Shown here one piece after another: positions 8,181 through 17,512 of a stretch of 64,000 nt of DNA. The stretch comes from Paenibacillus sacheonensis (GTDB lineage Bacteria; Bacillota; Bacilli; Paenibacillales; Paenibacillaceae), in NCBI RefSeq assembly GCF_009909195.1, contig NZ_JAAAMU010000015.1, forward strand, positions 115,325-179,324, in the 5' to 3' direction. Position numbers and translations under genes: made by a program. Each line of letters opens with the position of its first letter. Within the stretch, counting starts at the first letter, position 1. Below the pieces are notes generated by a model, which was not told the origin of the DNA, did not search any database, and saw nothing but the letters and a program-made list of their open reading frames with translations.

Positions 8181-8277
8181 GGCAGATGTAATCCTATTGA
8201 GATTGTAGAAGGTATTTCATAGTGATTACAGAACATCATAGGATGGATAGGAATTCAGTGAAATATGGATTAAAGGA

Positions 8278-8306
8278 GCGCGGCAGCTGCCGCGCTTCTT
8301 TGTTTT
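8278..8306 (+). terminator. Terminator after the aldolase gene
   Basis: The perfect palindrome GCGCGGCAGCTGCCGCGC (8278-8295) is followed by TTCTTTGTTTT. Confidence 0.7.
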
Positions 8307-8340
8307 CCGGGTAAACTCCGCAGCAGGCCCTATATAAACA

Positions 8341-8366
8341 AAAAGGCCTGCGGCATATCCGCAGGC
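8341..8366 (-). terminator. Orphan minus-strand terminator
   Basis: An 8-bp stem (GCCTGCGG / CCGCAGGC) with a CATAT loop has five A's on its plus-strand left side, so the T-tract is on the minus strand. No minus-strand gene lies to the right that could use it. It may be a leftover of a deleted gene. The rest of 8181-8570 holds no gene that I can see. Confidence 0.5.
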
Positions 8367-8504
8367 GCAAGAGAGAAAATATATAATAAAGGGGGGTCAT
8401 GTGTTTATTATAGAGTCGGATTATGAAAGAAACATGAAGGGAATATTACAATTCCATTACAGAGCGCTAAAGGTTTGCTAAAGGTTAATATATTGATGAG
8501 AAAG

Positions 8505-8560
8505 AATAAAGTTTTTTAATGAAAATAAAGTTCTTTAACGTCAAATAAGGTTCTTTAGTG
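8505..8560. repeat. Three imperfect tandem repeats, period 19-20
   Basis: AATAAAGTTTTTTAATG (8505), AATAAAGTTCTTTAACG (8524) and AATAAGGTTCTTTAGTG (8544) follow one another directly before the decayed solute-binding-protein gene. The even helical-turn spacing could reflect old regulator sites, but no function is shown. Confidence 0.6.
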
Positions 8561-8570
8561 CCCATAGCTC

Positions 8571-9330
8571 GCGAAAGATGAGGACGGTGACGGCAAGCCG
8601 GACCGCTATAGCTTGTCAGGTATGCCGAGGGAACAAATGCTAAAGCTGATGGCGGAGTCGAGTTATGAGCATTTTGTCGATGCGGCAGGGAAGAAAGCAT
8701 CGTTTGATACCGGGGATTTTGCAGCACTGCTGGAGAATTTGAAAGGCTTGTATGACGATGGTATGGTTAGCGAGGGAAGGCCGGGGCCAGGCCAGCAAAT
8801 GTTCGGCCATATGATTTGATGATGCCGATGGATATGATCATGTTCCCGGAGATAATGTTCCAAGTCAACAGCGATGTATTCCAAACCCGATCAGGCGGCG
8901 AAGCTAAAGGGATGACATTCGGAAGTGAGCTCATGCTTGGATTGAACGCGAATTCAGGTGCGAAGCAGGAGGCTTGGGCATTCATGAAATACTTGCTCTT
9001 TGCGGAGAGGCAGGGCACGCCGGGCATGATGGGTTTCTCGGTAATTAAGGATATGACGGCTAAGCAGGTTGAAGAGTCGAAGATAATGTTCGAGAGCGGG
9101 AATATCAAGCTCGCCGGCCCGGATGGCGAGATACGCCTCCTGCCATTACGGATGCGGATAACAAGACCATCATGGACACGATTCCATGGATTAAGCGGCT
9201 CGTCGAGGTAAACGGAGCGATTGTCGCAATGGGGAAAGAAGAGGCGGAGGCATTCTTGGAAGGACGCCAATCCGCGGAGGAAGCAGCCAAGAAACTTCAG
9301 AATCGGGCAACGATTTATTTGAACGAATAG
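8571..9330 (+). pseudogene. Decayed sugar ABC transporter solute-binding protein
   Basis: Remains of an extracellular sugar-binding protein read in three frames. Frame 1 (8571-8819) gives a calcium-loop-like DEDGDGKPDRYSLSG and a helix ending at a stop. Frame 2 (8816 to about 9130) gives SGGEAKGMTFGSELMLGL and AKQEAWAFMKYLL, typical of the second lobe. Frame 3 (about 9130-9330) gives IPWIKRLVEVNG and the C-terminal AEEAAKKLQNRATIYLNE. The signal peptide and first ~150 residues are missing and there is no start with a ribosome site. The gene is dead, and no transporter partners remain. Confidence 0.85.
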
Positions 9331-9621
9331 GACATTCGTTCGATATAGCCTGATAGTCATAGAAAGCTTCCTTGATTAATGATGGGGTACTTCCATCTTT
9401 CGGGGGGTTTTTGTTTTTTGGATGCCTTTTCGACTGAGCGTCGTCATGGTCTGGGCCATGATTCCAAGGTCTTTTAGATCATGTGATTAATAACGTCGTG
9501 AGAAGGTGGAGGTTTTTTTGATAATATAGTAATTTATGCTCATGATTTTTAGTATAAACATGATTATTTGATTCTTTAGTCTATGGACAAGTGTAGGTTT
9601 AAGTCGTATATTGGAAGAAAA
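9331..9621. other. AT-rich gene-free stretch before the riboswitch
   Basis: No coding sequence is visible. Base composition drops sharply to AT-rich at about 9480. The stretch must hold the promoter of the riboswitch-controlled gene, but several A/T hexamers compete and I do not choose one. A weak hairpin with T-runs near 9380-9415 may end transcription from the left. Confidence 0.5.
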
Positions 9622-9722
9622 TAAACCGAAAAGGCATAGCTTGGGAAACCAAGTGACGCAAAGCTAAAGGGGCTTCGTTTGCGGGATCTTCCGCAAAAAA
9701 GCTAGCCAGTTACCGAAGTTGC
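9622..9722 (+). promoter_or_regulatory. c-di-GMP-I (GEMM) riboswitch aptamer
   Basis: The leader carries the hallmarks of the GEMM-I aptamer. A first arm CTTGG-GAAA-CCAAG has a GNRA tetraloop, followed at once by GTGACGCAAAGC. A second arm (TGCGG / CCGCA) comes next, and the conserved GCCAGTTACCG precedes the closing region. These are known ligand-contact and tertiary-docking elements. An intrinsic terminator follows at 9741, and AAGTTG (9717-9722) can pair with CAACTT in that terminator's loop. Control is therefore probably by transcription termination. The direction (on or off with c-di-GMP) cannot be read safely by eye. Confidence 0.88.
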
Positions 9723-9740
9723 GATATCGTGTTGCACACG

Positions 9741-9768
9741 GATACCCAACTTAGGGTGTCTTTTTTTT
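9741..9768 (+). terminator. Riboswitch-controlled terminator
   Basis: GATACCC / GGGTGTC with a six-base loop is followed by eight T's. It lies between the aptamer and the start codon at 9794, so it is the expression platform. Confidence 0.85.
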
Positions 9769-9793
9769 CGGGCAGAGAGGGAGTTTTGTCCGT

Positions 9794-12379
9794 ATGAGAG
9801 TTAAGAGAAGTAGACAAGTCCAAAGAGTAAAGCATCTCCCCTACTTTAGTCTGATTACTATCATACTTTTTAGCTTGTTGCTTAATGTCGGATTTGCCGC
9901 GAAAGCTTATGCCGACGCGCGAACGTTTTACGTGGCTACGACAGGAAATGACAGTAACCCGGGTACGTTGGACGCGCCTTGGAGAACGATTCAAAAAGCC
10001 GCGAATTCCGTGCTTCCGGGAGACACGGTGTTCGTCAGAGGCGGCGTGTACACCGAACTTGTGTCCGTCAACGTGTCAGGCAACTCCACGGGATATATTA
10101 CATTTCAGAATTTTACGAACGAAACGCCTATTTTAGATGGTACAGGCCTGGCGCCGTCTGGTACTAAACAAGCGTTATGGATGTTATCCAACGTCAATTA
10201 CGTAAGAGTTAACGGCTTCGAGATCCGCAATCTTTCAGCCTCAACTAGTTCATTAGATCCTGCCGGAATAAGGATAGTAAACGGCGGAAGCAATATTCAA
10301 ATACTAAACAACAATGTTCACGATATAAAAAACACTTCCGCTTCGGGTAATGCCCATGGCATTCATGTACTAGGAAATACGTCGACTCCGTTGACCGGTA
10401 TCATGATTCAGAATAATGAAATTCACCATCTCGTTACGGGCTGGAGCGAGTCGCTTACGTTAAGCGGCAATATTGACGGGTTTTCAATCACAAACAATAA
10501 AGTTTACAGTAACAATAACATTGGCATTGAATTAGCAGGGTTCTATAATGCATGCTCGAGTTGCATCGACCAGGTGCGTAATGGCACGGTGGCGGGGAAT
10601 ACGGTTTACGGAATCGATTCTTCCACGAATGTGGCTTACGGCTCCAATGTTCACGCGGCAGGAGGCATTTACGCTGACGGAGCTATGAATATCACGATCG
10701 AACGAAATGTGATTTTCAATAATGACTTCGGTATTGAATTAGCGAGTGAGAAGTTAGGAAAAGCCACCACTAATATTACGGTGCAAAACAACTTTATTCA
10801 CCACAATTATGGCGCAGGCTTACTACTAGGCGGATCGAGCTCGTCGAATGGCGGCGCTGCCCAAAATTTAATTTACAATAATACGTTCCTGGAAAACGAC
10901 GCTCTGAAGCAAGGCTACGGTGATATTACTCTTCAAAGCAATACTACGAATAACGTAATTGCAAATAATATTATCTTCAACAACTCGCAAAAAGTTTCCA
11001 TAAACAAAGTTAACAAAACAGGCTCGGGGAACAAACTGAACTTTAATTTGTACTTTAATCCGAATGGAGCATCCGCAACGCAATGGAAATGGGATGGAAT
11101 CGTTTATACTTCATGGAGCGCCTATAAGAAAGCAACAAGTAACGACGCCGATTCCTCTTTTAGCGATCCCTTGTTTGTGGATAAAGCGAATCTGGATATC
11201 AAGTTGAAATCAGGCTCCTTGGGTATCGACAAAGGCTCTCAGCAATATTTGCCAAGCACTTCGATCGATTTGTACGGTCAGGCAAGAATTCAAGGTCAAG
11301 CAATTGATATTGGCGCGACGGAATATGTTCCATCCGTTGCGGACAAACCAACCGTAATCGAGGAAAGCATAGATTGGAACAAGGTTAGCGTTCTAGCCAC
11401 TGGAACAGATAATGCAAAGAAAATAAAAGCTTTCAGAGGGAAATCAAGCTTGAATATTTCCATAGAAGGATCTACCATCGATAGCAAAAGCCAGATTTTC
11501 ATTAATAGTGATAACAATAAAAGCACTGGTTTCGCAGCCCCTTATTGGCAGGAGAGTGGTGCGGAATATATGCTGGAAAATGGAACGTTGTATCGTTATG
11601 GGGAGAAGGCCGGCACCAATTGGTCCTGGACCAAAGTTCAACAGTATAAAGGTACGCCTAATTTCTCCGTATCGAGTGCGCTTCTTGTGGCGACAATTCC
11701 TTACACCGATATGGGGGTCACCAAAGATACGGCAATCAAAATCGGTTATGTTTGGAACGATTCGAAGACTATTAAACTACCAGCTAGCGGAAGTCTTCTG
11801 GATGTTGCCGCGCTGACTTTTGAAATGATACCGGATTCGACTCCAACACCAGACCCAACACCAACACCAGTACCGGAACAACCTGCATCAGTGCCCGTGC
11901 CTGAAATTAATATCTTGATTGATGGGAAGGCGGATGAATGGAGCGGGGTTGCTACTGCAGGAACAGGAACGTTGATGGCTAAATCATTAAAATTGTATAA
12001 CAAGGACTCGAGTTTGTACTTGCTCGTGCAAGGTGAACAGCTTACTTCAAAAGGCCAGTTTTACATCAACTCCGACAATCGCAGCGAGACAGGATATCAA
12101 GTGAAGAATAGCAGCGTTACCGGTGCCGACTACTTGATTGAAAATGGAACGTTATATCGATACAGCGGAGCGGGAACGGACTGGGCGTGGTCAAAAATGT
12201 CGGATTATAAAGGAACGTCAAACTACGTGGTAACTCAAACCGTGATTGAAGCAAGGATACAACTTAGTGATTTGGGAATTGTTAAAGAGAACACGATAAG
12301 TATCGTATTTCTAAGAAACGACAACATTTCCGATCAAATATTGTTGGATGGCAAGGCTCCGACTTATACGCTAATCTAA
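9794..12379 (+). CDS. Secreted right-handed beta-helix protein with two C-terminal repeat modules
   Basis: An 861-residue exported protein. A signal peptide (hydrophobic 19-36, cleavage near AKAYADA) leads to a parallel beta-helix of the NosD/pectate-lyase type. It opens FYVATTGNDSNPGTLDAPW and shows many NNxI/NNxV rungs up to about residue 510. Two related ~120-residue modules follow (about 530-680 and 715-860), each with 'FIN/YINSDN...TG' and 'ENGTLYRY'. They are separated by the Thr-Pro linker TPTPDPTPTPVPEQP. The modules may bind carbohydrate. Riboswitch control and the adjacent Pel operon suggest that it cuts, epimerises or binds the exopolysaccharide; catalytic residues cannot be assigned. 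Confidence 0.85.
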   Translation: MRVKRSRQVQRVKHLPYFSLITIILFSLLLNVGFAAKAYADARTFYVATTGNDSNPGTLDAPWRTIQKAANSVLPGDTVFVRGGVYTELVSVNVSGNSTGYITFQNFTNETPILDGTGLAPSGTKQALWMLSNVNYVRVNGFEIRNLSASTSSLDPAGIRIVNGGSNIQILNNNVHDIKNTSASGNAHGIHVLGNTSTPLTGIMIQNNEIHHLVTGWSESLTLSGNIDGFSITNNKVYSNNNIGIELAGFYNACSSCIDQVRNGTVAGNTVYGIDSSTNVAYGSNVHAAGGIYADGAMNITIERNVIFNNDFGIELASEKLGKATTNITVQNNFIHHNYGAGLLLGGSSSSNGGAAQNLIYNNTFLENDALKQGYGDITLQSNTTNNVIANNIIFNNSQKVSINKVNKTGSGNKLNFNLYFNPNGASATQWKWDGIVYTSWSAYKKATSNDADSSFSDPLFVDKANLDIKLKSGSLGIDKGSQQYLPSTSIDLYGQARIQGQAIDIGATEYVPSVADKPTVIEESIDWNKVSVLATGTDNAKKIKAFRGKSSLNISIEGSTIDSKSQIFINSDNNKSTGFAAPYWQESGAEYMLENGTLYRYGEKAGTNWSWTKVQQYKGTPNFSVSSALLVATIPYTDMGVTKDTAIKIGYVWNDSKTIKLPASGSLLDVAALTFEMIPDSTPTPDPTPTPVPEQPASVPVPEINILIDGKADEWSGVATAGTGTLMAKSLKLYNKDSSLYLLVQGEQLTSKGQFYINSDNRSETGYQVKNSSVTGADYLIENGTLYRYSGAGTDWAWSKMSDYKGTSNYVVTQTVIEARIQLSDLGIVKENTISIVFLRNDNISDQILLDGKAPTYTLI

Positions 12380-12402
12380 ATAGAAGCTCATTTTGTGCAA
12401 AC

Positions 12403-12445
12403 GACGACATTTATTCCTTTTTTGGAATAGGAGTCGTCTTTTTTT
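12403..12445 (+). terminator. Terminator between the beta-helix gene and the Pel operon
   Basis: GACGAC / GTCGTC and ATTCC / GGAAT pair across a T6 loop, and seven T's follow. It makes the riboswitch-controlled gene mostly monocistronic. The Pel operon presumably has its own promoter in 12446-12606. Confidence 0.8.
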
Positions 12446-12606
12446 GTTTAAATCTCCCTTTACGAGTATTCAATTCGTCGGTTGCATTCGTCGTCTTATA
12501 GTCCTGGAAGTATAGTATAAAATAACTATGTGTGTTAATATTTAATAATACAAAATTCGACATCTGTGTATACATAATGTATCTATTAAAATAACGAGGT
12601 GGAAAC

Positions 12607-14793
12607 GTGAAGGTTCTAATTACGGGGGGATACGGTTTCATTGGATCCCATGTCGCAGATCGCTTTTACAAGGAAGGCTACGAGGTCTACGTCATTGACA
12701 ATTTGAGCACCGGCACTACGCAAAATGTGAATTATAAACATAAGGGATATCAATTGTCGGTAGAAGATAAGAAATGCGAGGAGATTTTTCGCTCGAATCG
12801 CTTCGATGCGGTTGTACATCTCGCTGCTCAAATTAACGTCACTGAATCCATAAAGAATCCAAGATTGGATACGCAATCCAATGTGTTGGGTTTAGTTAAT
12901 ATGTTATCCCTGGCTCAGAAATACGAGGTGAAGAAATTTGTATTCGCCTCTTCGGCAGCGGTCTACGGCCTGAATGAAGATCTGCCGATAAAGGAAAGTG
13001 CCGAATGCGATCCGATTTCTCCCTATGGGATTAGCAAACACGTGGGCGAAGAATATTGTTTGAAATGGAATGAGCTGTATGGGCTGGAAACGGTCGCGTT
13101 TCGGTTTTCCAATGTGTATGGGCCTCGTCAGGCAAATGCCGGAGAAGGCGGCGTCATTTCCATTTTCATGGAGAAAGCATTGGCAGGTAAGCCATTAACG
13201 ATTAATGGCGATGGCGAACAAACGCGCGATTTTGTTTATGTTGAAGATGTGGCGGATGCGATTTACCGGTCGTCGTATTCGACTCTTCAAGGCGTGTATA
13301 ATCTATCAACGAACACACAATGTTCCGTGAATGAACTCGTAAGCCATATAAAGAGTTTGCAAGAAGGGACCGTCGTTGAGCATAGCGGCGCTAGACTGGG
13401 AGATATTAAACATTCGGCTCTCGATAATTCCAGAATAAACAATGATCTGGACTGGGCGCCGCTTTATAGCTTCCAAGAGGGACTTAGCAAAACCTATGCT
13501 TGGTTTTCCGACAATCACATGAAGTCTCGAAAAACGGCAGCTACCAAGAAAACGGAGCCGGAAGTCAATCGCACCGTAACGAAGAAGCTTAAGCCCTACG
13601 CGGAGAACTTGCTTGCATTTGCCTTTATCTCATGGCTCGGTTTAAGCAATTTCGACGCTTCTTATAATTTTATTGATTTGAAGGTATTCTATATCACGAT
13701 CATCGGAATTATTTATGGTAACCGGCAATCCATTACTGCTGCCGCGCTATCGATCGGTCTGTTGCTCTATCAGAATCTAATAGACGGACGGGAACTTGTT
13801 TCTTTGCTTTACGATACGGACTTTTTCTTCCAAGCGGCAGTTTATTTGTTCATCGGACTTGTCGTTGGTTATGCGATCGAAAGAAAGAACGGGGTCATTG
13901 CGTCCCAAGAACATAAGGTTGAGGAAATTTCGGATAAATACGAGTTTTTGAACAGCGTATACACGGAAGTAAGGGAAGTCAAAGACGAGCTTCAACAAAG
14001 AATTCAGAATAGCGGCGACAGCTTCGGTAAAATCTATTCGATTACTAAAGAATTGGACAGCCTGGAACCGGAAAAAATATTCAATTCCGCAGTGAGCGTT
14101 ATCGAGTCTATCATGGGAACCAATGCCGTTTCTATTTATACGGTCAATAATTATCGTAACTACTTAAGACTGGTTGCGCATTCGATCGGCGGAGAAACCA
14201 GATTGACGAAATCGATTAAAGTCGAGGATTTCGAATATCTTAAAAGAATGTTCGCCGAAGGCGCGATTCATATTAACAAGGAATTGAACGACGAAATTCC
14301 GCTGATGTCCGCGCCGGTTCAAAATGGTGGCGAAACGGTTGCTGTCATTTGCATCGATGGGGTTCAATTTGAAAAATTCACCTTATATCATCAGAATTTA
14401 TTTAAAGTTACCGTAGAACTCGTGTCATCTGCTTTATCGCGTGCCTTCTCGTATGTAGAAGCAACTGAGAGCAGTCGGTATGTGGAAGGTACAACTATTT
14501 TGAATAAAGAAGTATTTGCATCGATTCTGGAAAGCAAGAAGCTTGCTAAGGAGAAGCACCGGATCAACTACCTGCTCCTCTCGTATCAGGGCAATGATAT
14601 ATCGGATATCGACAAGTCAGTGGTGATATCGAAGCTGCTAAGAGAGACGGATTATATCGGTGTCGGACATGACGACAAGGTTTGGATTATGATGTCAAAT
14701 ACTGCGCCAAGCGATGCCCAAAACGTGTTTAAGCGGTTTGCGGATAAGGATATCGCTTTAACTCTGATGGAAGAGGAAGTTGTTTATGGTTGA
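12607..14793 (+). CDS. pelD: UDP-sugar 4-epimerase fused to a PelD-like c-di-GMP receptor
   Basis: A 728-residue two-part protein. Residues 1-310 are an extended SDR epimerase: LITGGYGFIGSH at the N-terminus, catalytic Tyr140-x3-Lys144 and RFSNVYGPRQ. Such enzymes make UDP-Gal or UDP-GalNAc. About 335-425 holds four membrane helices, followed by a coiled coil, a GAF domain (about 475-610) and a degenerate GGDEF domain. In the last, GHDDK (687-691) replaces GGDEF while the inhibitory-site RxxD is kept (Arg679-Asp682). This matches PelD of Pseudomonas, which binds c-di-GMP and switches on Pel synthesis. The GTG start follows CGAGGTGG. Fused precursor synthesis and activation is inferred. Confidence 0.9.
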   Translation: MKVLITGGYGFIGSHVADRFYKEGYEVYVIDNLSTGTTQNVNYKHKGYQLSVEDKKCEEIFRSNRFDAVVHLAAQINVTESIKNPRLDTQSNVLGLVNMLSLAQKYEVKKFVFASSAAVYGLNEDLPIKESAECDPISPYGISKHVGEEYCLKWNELYGLETVAFRFSNVYGPRQANAGEGGVISIFMEKALAGKPLTINGDGEQTRDFVYVEDVADAIYRSSYSTLQGVYNLSTNTQCSVNELVSHIKSLQEGTVVEHSGARLGDIKHSALDNSRINNDLDWAPLYSFQEGLSKTYAWFSDNHMKSRKTAATKKTEPEVNRTVTKKLKPYAENLLAFAFISWLGLSNFDASYNFIDLKVFYITIIGIIYGNRQSITAAALSIGLLLYQNLIDGRELVSLLYDTDFFFQAAVYLFIGLVVGYAIERKNGVIASQEHKVEEISDKYEFLNSVYTEVREVKDELQQRIQNSGDSFGKIYSITKELDSLEPEKIFNSAVSVIESIMGTNAVSIYTVNNYRNYLRLVAHSIGGETRLTKSIKVEDFEYLKRMFAEGAIHINKELNDEIPLMSAPVQNGGETVAVICIDGVQFEKFTLYHQNLFKVTVELVSSALSRAFSYVEATESSRYVEGTTILNKEVFASILESKKLAKEKHRINYLLLSYQGNDISDIDKSVVISKLLRETDYIGVGHDDKVWIMMSNTAPSDAQNVFKRFADKDIALTLMEEEVVYG

Positions 14794-15679
14794 ACTAGTC
14801 TATTTACTCTATGTCATCCTTTCGGCTATTGCGATTCGGATTGTTTATTCGTGTTCGTGGCAGGAATGGCTTCTTAGATGGCTCATCGTAAGCACGCTGC
14901 CTGTTATAGGTTGGTTATTTCCTCTATTCTGGCCGAAAAGCTGGTCTCGGAAGAAAGACGACGAAGCTCTCAGACAGATTTTCGAGTTTCAAGACGAGCC
15001 CGAAGTTCATCAGGTTGGTATTTATTCCAGGATGGAAGCTGAAAAGGAAACCAATGTCGTATCCATCGAAGAAGCGCTGCTTGTCAGCGGTCATGCGGAT
15101 CGAAGATCGGTTATGATTGACGTGCTCAAGAAAGATTCGATTCAATATATGGATATCTTGCAAATTGCGGTAGGCAACGAGGACACGGAAACCTCGCATT
15201 ACGCGGTCAGCGCGGTTATGGAGCTGAAACGCAAGCTCATGCTGGCGCTGCAGGAACTAACGGTGAAGTATGAGTCCAATAAAACGGATCCGGTCGTTCT
15301 TCGCGAATATGTGGATGTTTTGCAATCGTATATGAAAAGCGGTTTTCTGGATGAGAAGACCTTGCGAAAGCATAAATTTACTTACATTATGGTTTTGGAA
15401 CATCTTATTACGGTTTCGCCAGAGGATGAACCTGCATATCTCGAGAAGATTCAAGCCGAGCTGGACGTTAAAAAATTAATCGAGGCGGAACAAACGGCTC
15501 TGCTCTATTTCCACAGGTATCCGCAAAACGAGGAAGCCTATCTTGCGTTGTTAAAGGTTTATTTTTATATGAAATCATACAAGAAAATGATGGGAACTTT
15601 AGAACAACTGAAACGGTCTCCGCTTCGTCTTTCTAATCGTGCGCTGACTCTTGTAAGGTTCTGGTCAGAAGGAGCATGA
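14786..15679 (+). CDS. pelE: PelE-like membrane/TPR protein
   Basis: A 297-residue protein with two N-terminal membrane helices (about 3-20 and 28-48). A charged, mostly helical cytoplasmic part with TPR-like repeats (60-297) follows. This is the layout of PelE, which joins PelD and PelG in the inner-membrane Pel synthase complex. The ATG at 14786 overlaps the end of the epimerase-PelD gene by eight bases and has GGAAGAGGAAG upstream. A TTG two codons earlier is possible. Assignment rests mainly on order and topology because PelE sequences vary widely. Confidence 0.75.
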   Translation: MVELVYLLYVILSAIAIRIVYSCSWQEWLLRWLIVSTLPVIGWLFPLFWPKSWSRKKDDEALRQIFEFQDEPEVHQVGIYSRMEAEKETNVVSIEEALLVSGHADRRSVMIDVLKKDSIQYMDILQIAVGNEDTETSHYAVSAVMELKRKLMLALQELTVKYESNKTDPVVLREYVDVLQSYMKSGFLDEKTLRKHKFTYIMVLEHLITVSPEDEPAYLEKIQAELDVKKLIEAEQTALLYFHRYPQNEEAYLALLKVYFYMKSYKKMMGTLEQLKRSPLRLSNRALTLVRFWSEGA

Positions 15680-15680
15680 G

Positions 15681-17507
15681 ATGAAAAAAAGTTTTTATTT
15701 GAAACGAAACGTATATATTATGCTTTTATCCGTTATTTTGCTGGCGCTTGCAGTACAATTATCTCGATCGCAATATATTCTTCAATTTAGCAAAAACAAT
15801 CATTTGTTAGAAAGCCATCGGATAACGAACCAAAGTCCAGGCATGCCGATTGCATTTAGCGGCCCAGCCTATTGCGTAGTCTATGATGAAAGAGATGCTG
15901 TCAGCGTAAAAGTAAAAAACAATGTAATGCGTGCTCTGCAATATATGAAGAAGAAAACAGAAAGCACGAATATCGCGCAGCAATCATTGGTTTTGAAGGG
16001 CTGTTCCGTAACGATTATCACTAGTTTCTCGCTGAGCGAGCTCGGAGATATGAACAAGTTGTCTTCTTTTGTGCAAGATGGAGGATACATGATGTTTGCG
16101 AGAACGCTCGAGCAGGACGAGGCGTACTATCAGATTTACCGTAAACTCGGCATTACAGCGAGCAGCGAATCTAAGCAAGTCGATGGAATTAAACTAGATA
16201 AGAATGTCCTGATCGGAGAAAAGGGCTTGTCCGTTGGCTCTCCTTTTGTCCTTAATGAAGCGAATGTTGTTGAACTCGACGAATCGTCCGAGGTTCTCGC
16301 ATCGAGCGGATCAGGAGTTCCACTGCTATGGAGAAGCGATTACGGTAAAGGCGCCTTTATGGTGCTTAATGGAACGATGCTTGTAGAAAAAATTAATAGA
16401 GGCCTTTTTACCGGGGCAATCAGTATGCTGGAACCGGATTATATTTATCCGGTGTTTAACGCTAAGCTCATGTTCATCGATGATTTTCCTGCTCCCATAA
16501 GAAAAGGCAATTTGCCTTCCATCTATGAAGAGTACCATCGGGATATACCTAGGTTTTACCATGATATTTGGTGGCCGGATATGCTGAAAACGGCGACGAA
16601 AACAGGCCTTAAGTATACGGCCGTTTTAATTCAGTCCTACAATGATCAAGTCATGGGCGATTTCAGCTCGCCGATCGACGAGGAGAGGTACAACCTTATT
16701 TCCTATGGGCGAGAGGTTATGAAGAGCGGAGGAGAAATCGGAATCCACGGATACAACCATCAATCTCTGCAAACGAGTCAAGTGGTTGCCGATAATTACG
16801 GCTACAAGTCGTGGAAAAGCGTAGACGAGATGAGCGCCTCAATAAAGGAAGCTCTGAAATACGCCAACAATGCATTCCCAAAGTATGATATTGTTTCGTA
16901 TGTTCCTCCTTCCAATGAGATGGATGCGGTAGGACGGGAAGCGTTAAAGAAAGCATGGCCTAATTTAACCGTGATTTCTTCCATTTACGAAGAAGATGCG
17001 ACGAATATGTCGTACATCCAAGAGTACGAGGTAGCTAAGGATGGCATTATCGAATTTCCTCGAATGACTTCAGGCTACATAGATAACGAGGTAGGAGATT
17101 GGATAGAGGCGAATGCGATTACTTCATTAGGGGTTTTCTCGCACTTCGTGCATCCGGATGACGTCATTTCAGAAGATCGAAACATGAATCTTACGTGGTC
17201 GAAGCTTTATGAAGGCTTCTCGGAGAAAATGAACCGCGTCCAGAGGACCTACCCATGGTTACGGGCGCGGACAGCAGCCGAAGCAGGCATAGACATGGAA
17301 AAAGTATTGAATGCTTCCGTGACATGGACAAGGGAAGGGGATTCGATTCAAGGAGCTATTTCGAATTTCCAAGCAGATCAATATTTTGTCTTGCGGACTA
17401 AGAAATCGATCTTGAAGACGAAGTCCTGTGACGTGTCCAAAATTGACGATAACACGTTCCTAGTTAAAGCCAGTAGTTCAAAATTTGAAATTAGACTGGA
17501 CGGTTAA
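15681..17507 (+). CDS. PelA-type polysaccharide deacetylase (DUF2194-like)
   Basis: A 608-residue membrane-anchored extracytoplasmic protein. One N-terminal helix (about 12-28) is followed by a flavodoxin/amidotransferase-like region (60-240) and a deacetylase-like (beta/alpha) barrel. In the barrel FIDDFPAP holds Asp267-Asp268 and IGIHGYNHQ holds the metal-type pair His356-x3-His360. This corresponds to the reductase-like plus deacetylase portion of Pseudomonas PelA. A glycoside-hydrolase domain is absent, as described for Gram-positive Pel loci. It should remove acetyl groups from GalNAc-type residues outside the membrane. One base separates its ATG from the pelE stop. Confidence 0.8.
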   Translation: MKKSFYLKRNVYIMLLSVILLALAVQLSRSQYILQFSKNNHLLESHRITNQSPGMPIAFSGPAYCVVYDERDAVSVKVKNNVMRALQYMKKKTESTNIAQQSLVLKGCSVTIITSFSLSELGDMNKLSSFVQDGGYMMFARTLEQDEAYYQIYRKLGITASSESKQVDGIKLDKNVLIGEKGLSVGSPFVLNEANVVELDESSEVLASSGSGVPLLWRSDYGKGAFMVLNGTMLVEKINRGLFTGAISMLEPDYIYPVFNAKLMFIDDFPAPIRKGNLPSIYEEYHRDIPRFYHDIWWPDMLKTATKTGLKYTAVLIQSYNDQVMGDFSSPIDEERYNLISYGREVMKSGGEIGIHGYNHQSLQTSQVVADNYGYKSWKSVDEMSASIKEALKYANNAFPKYDIVSYVPPSNEMDAVGREALKKAWPNLTVISSIYEEDATNMSYIQEYEVAKDGIIEFPRMTSGYIDNEVGDWIEANAITSLGVFSHFVHPDDVISEDRNMNLTWSKLYEGFSEKMNRVQRTYPWLRARTAAEAGIDMEKVLNASVTWTREGDSIQGAISNFQADQYFVLRTKKSILKTKSCDVSKIDDNTFLVKASSSKFEIRLDG

Positions 17508-17512
17508 CAACG

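Noticed and set aside
8397..8420. Strong ribosome-site-like GGGGGG followed by ATG
   Set aside because: The frame has only four codons before a stop; it may be a relic but encodes nothing.
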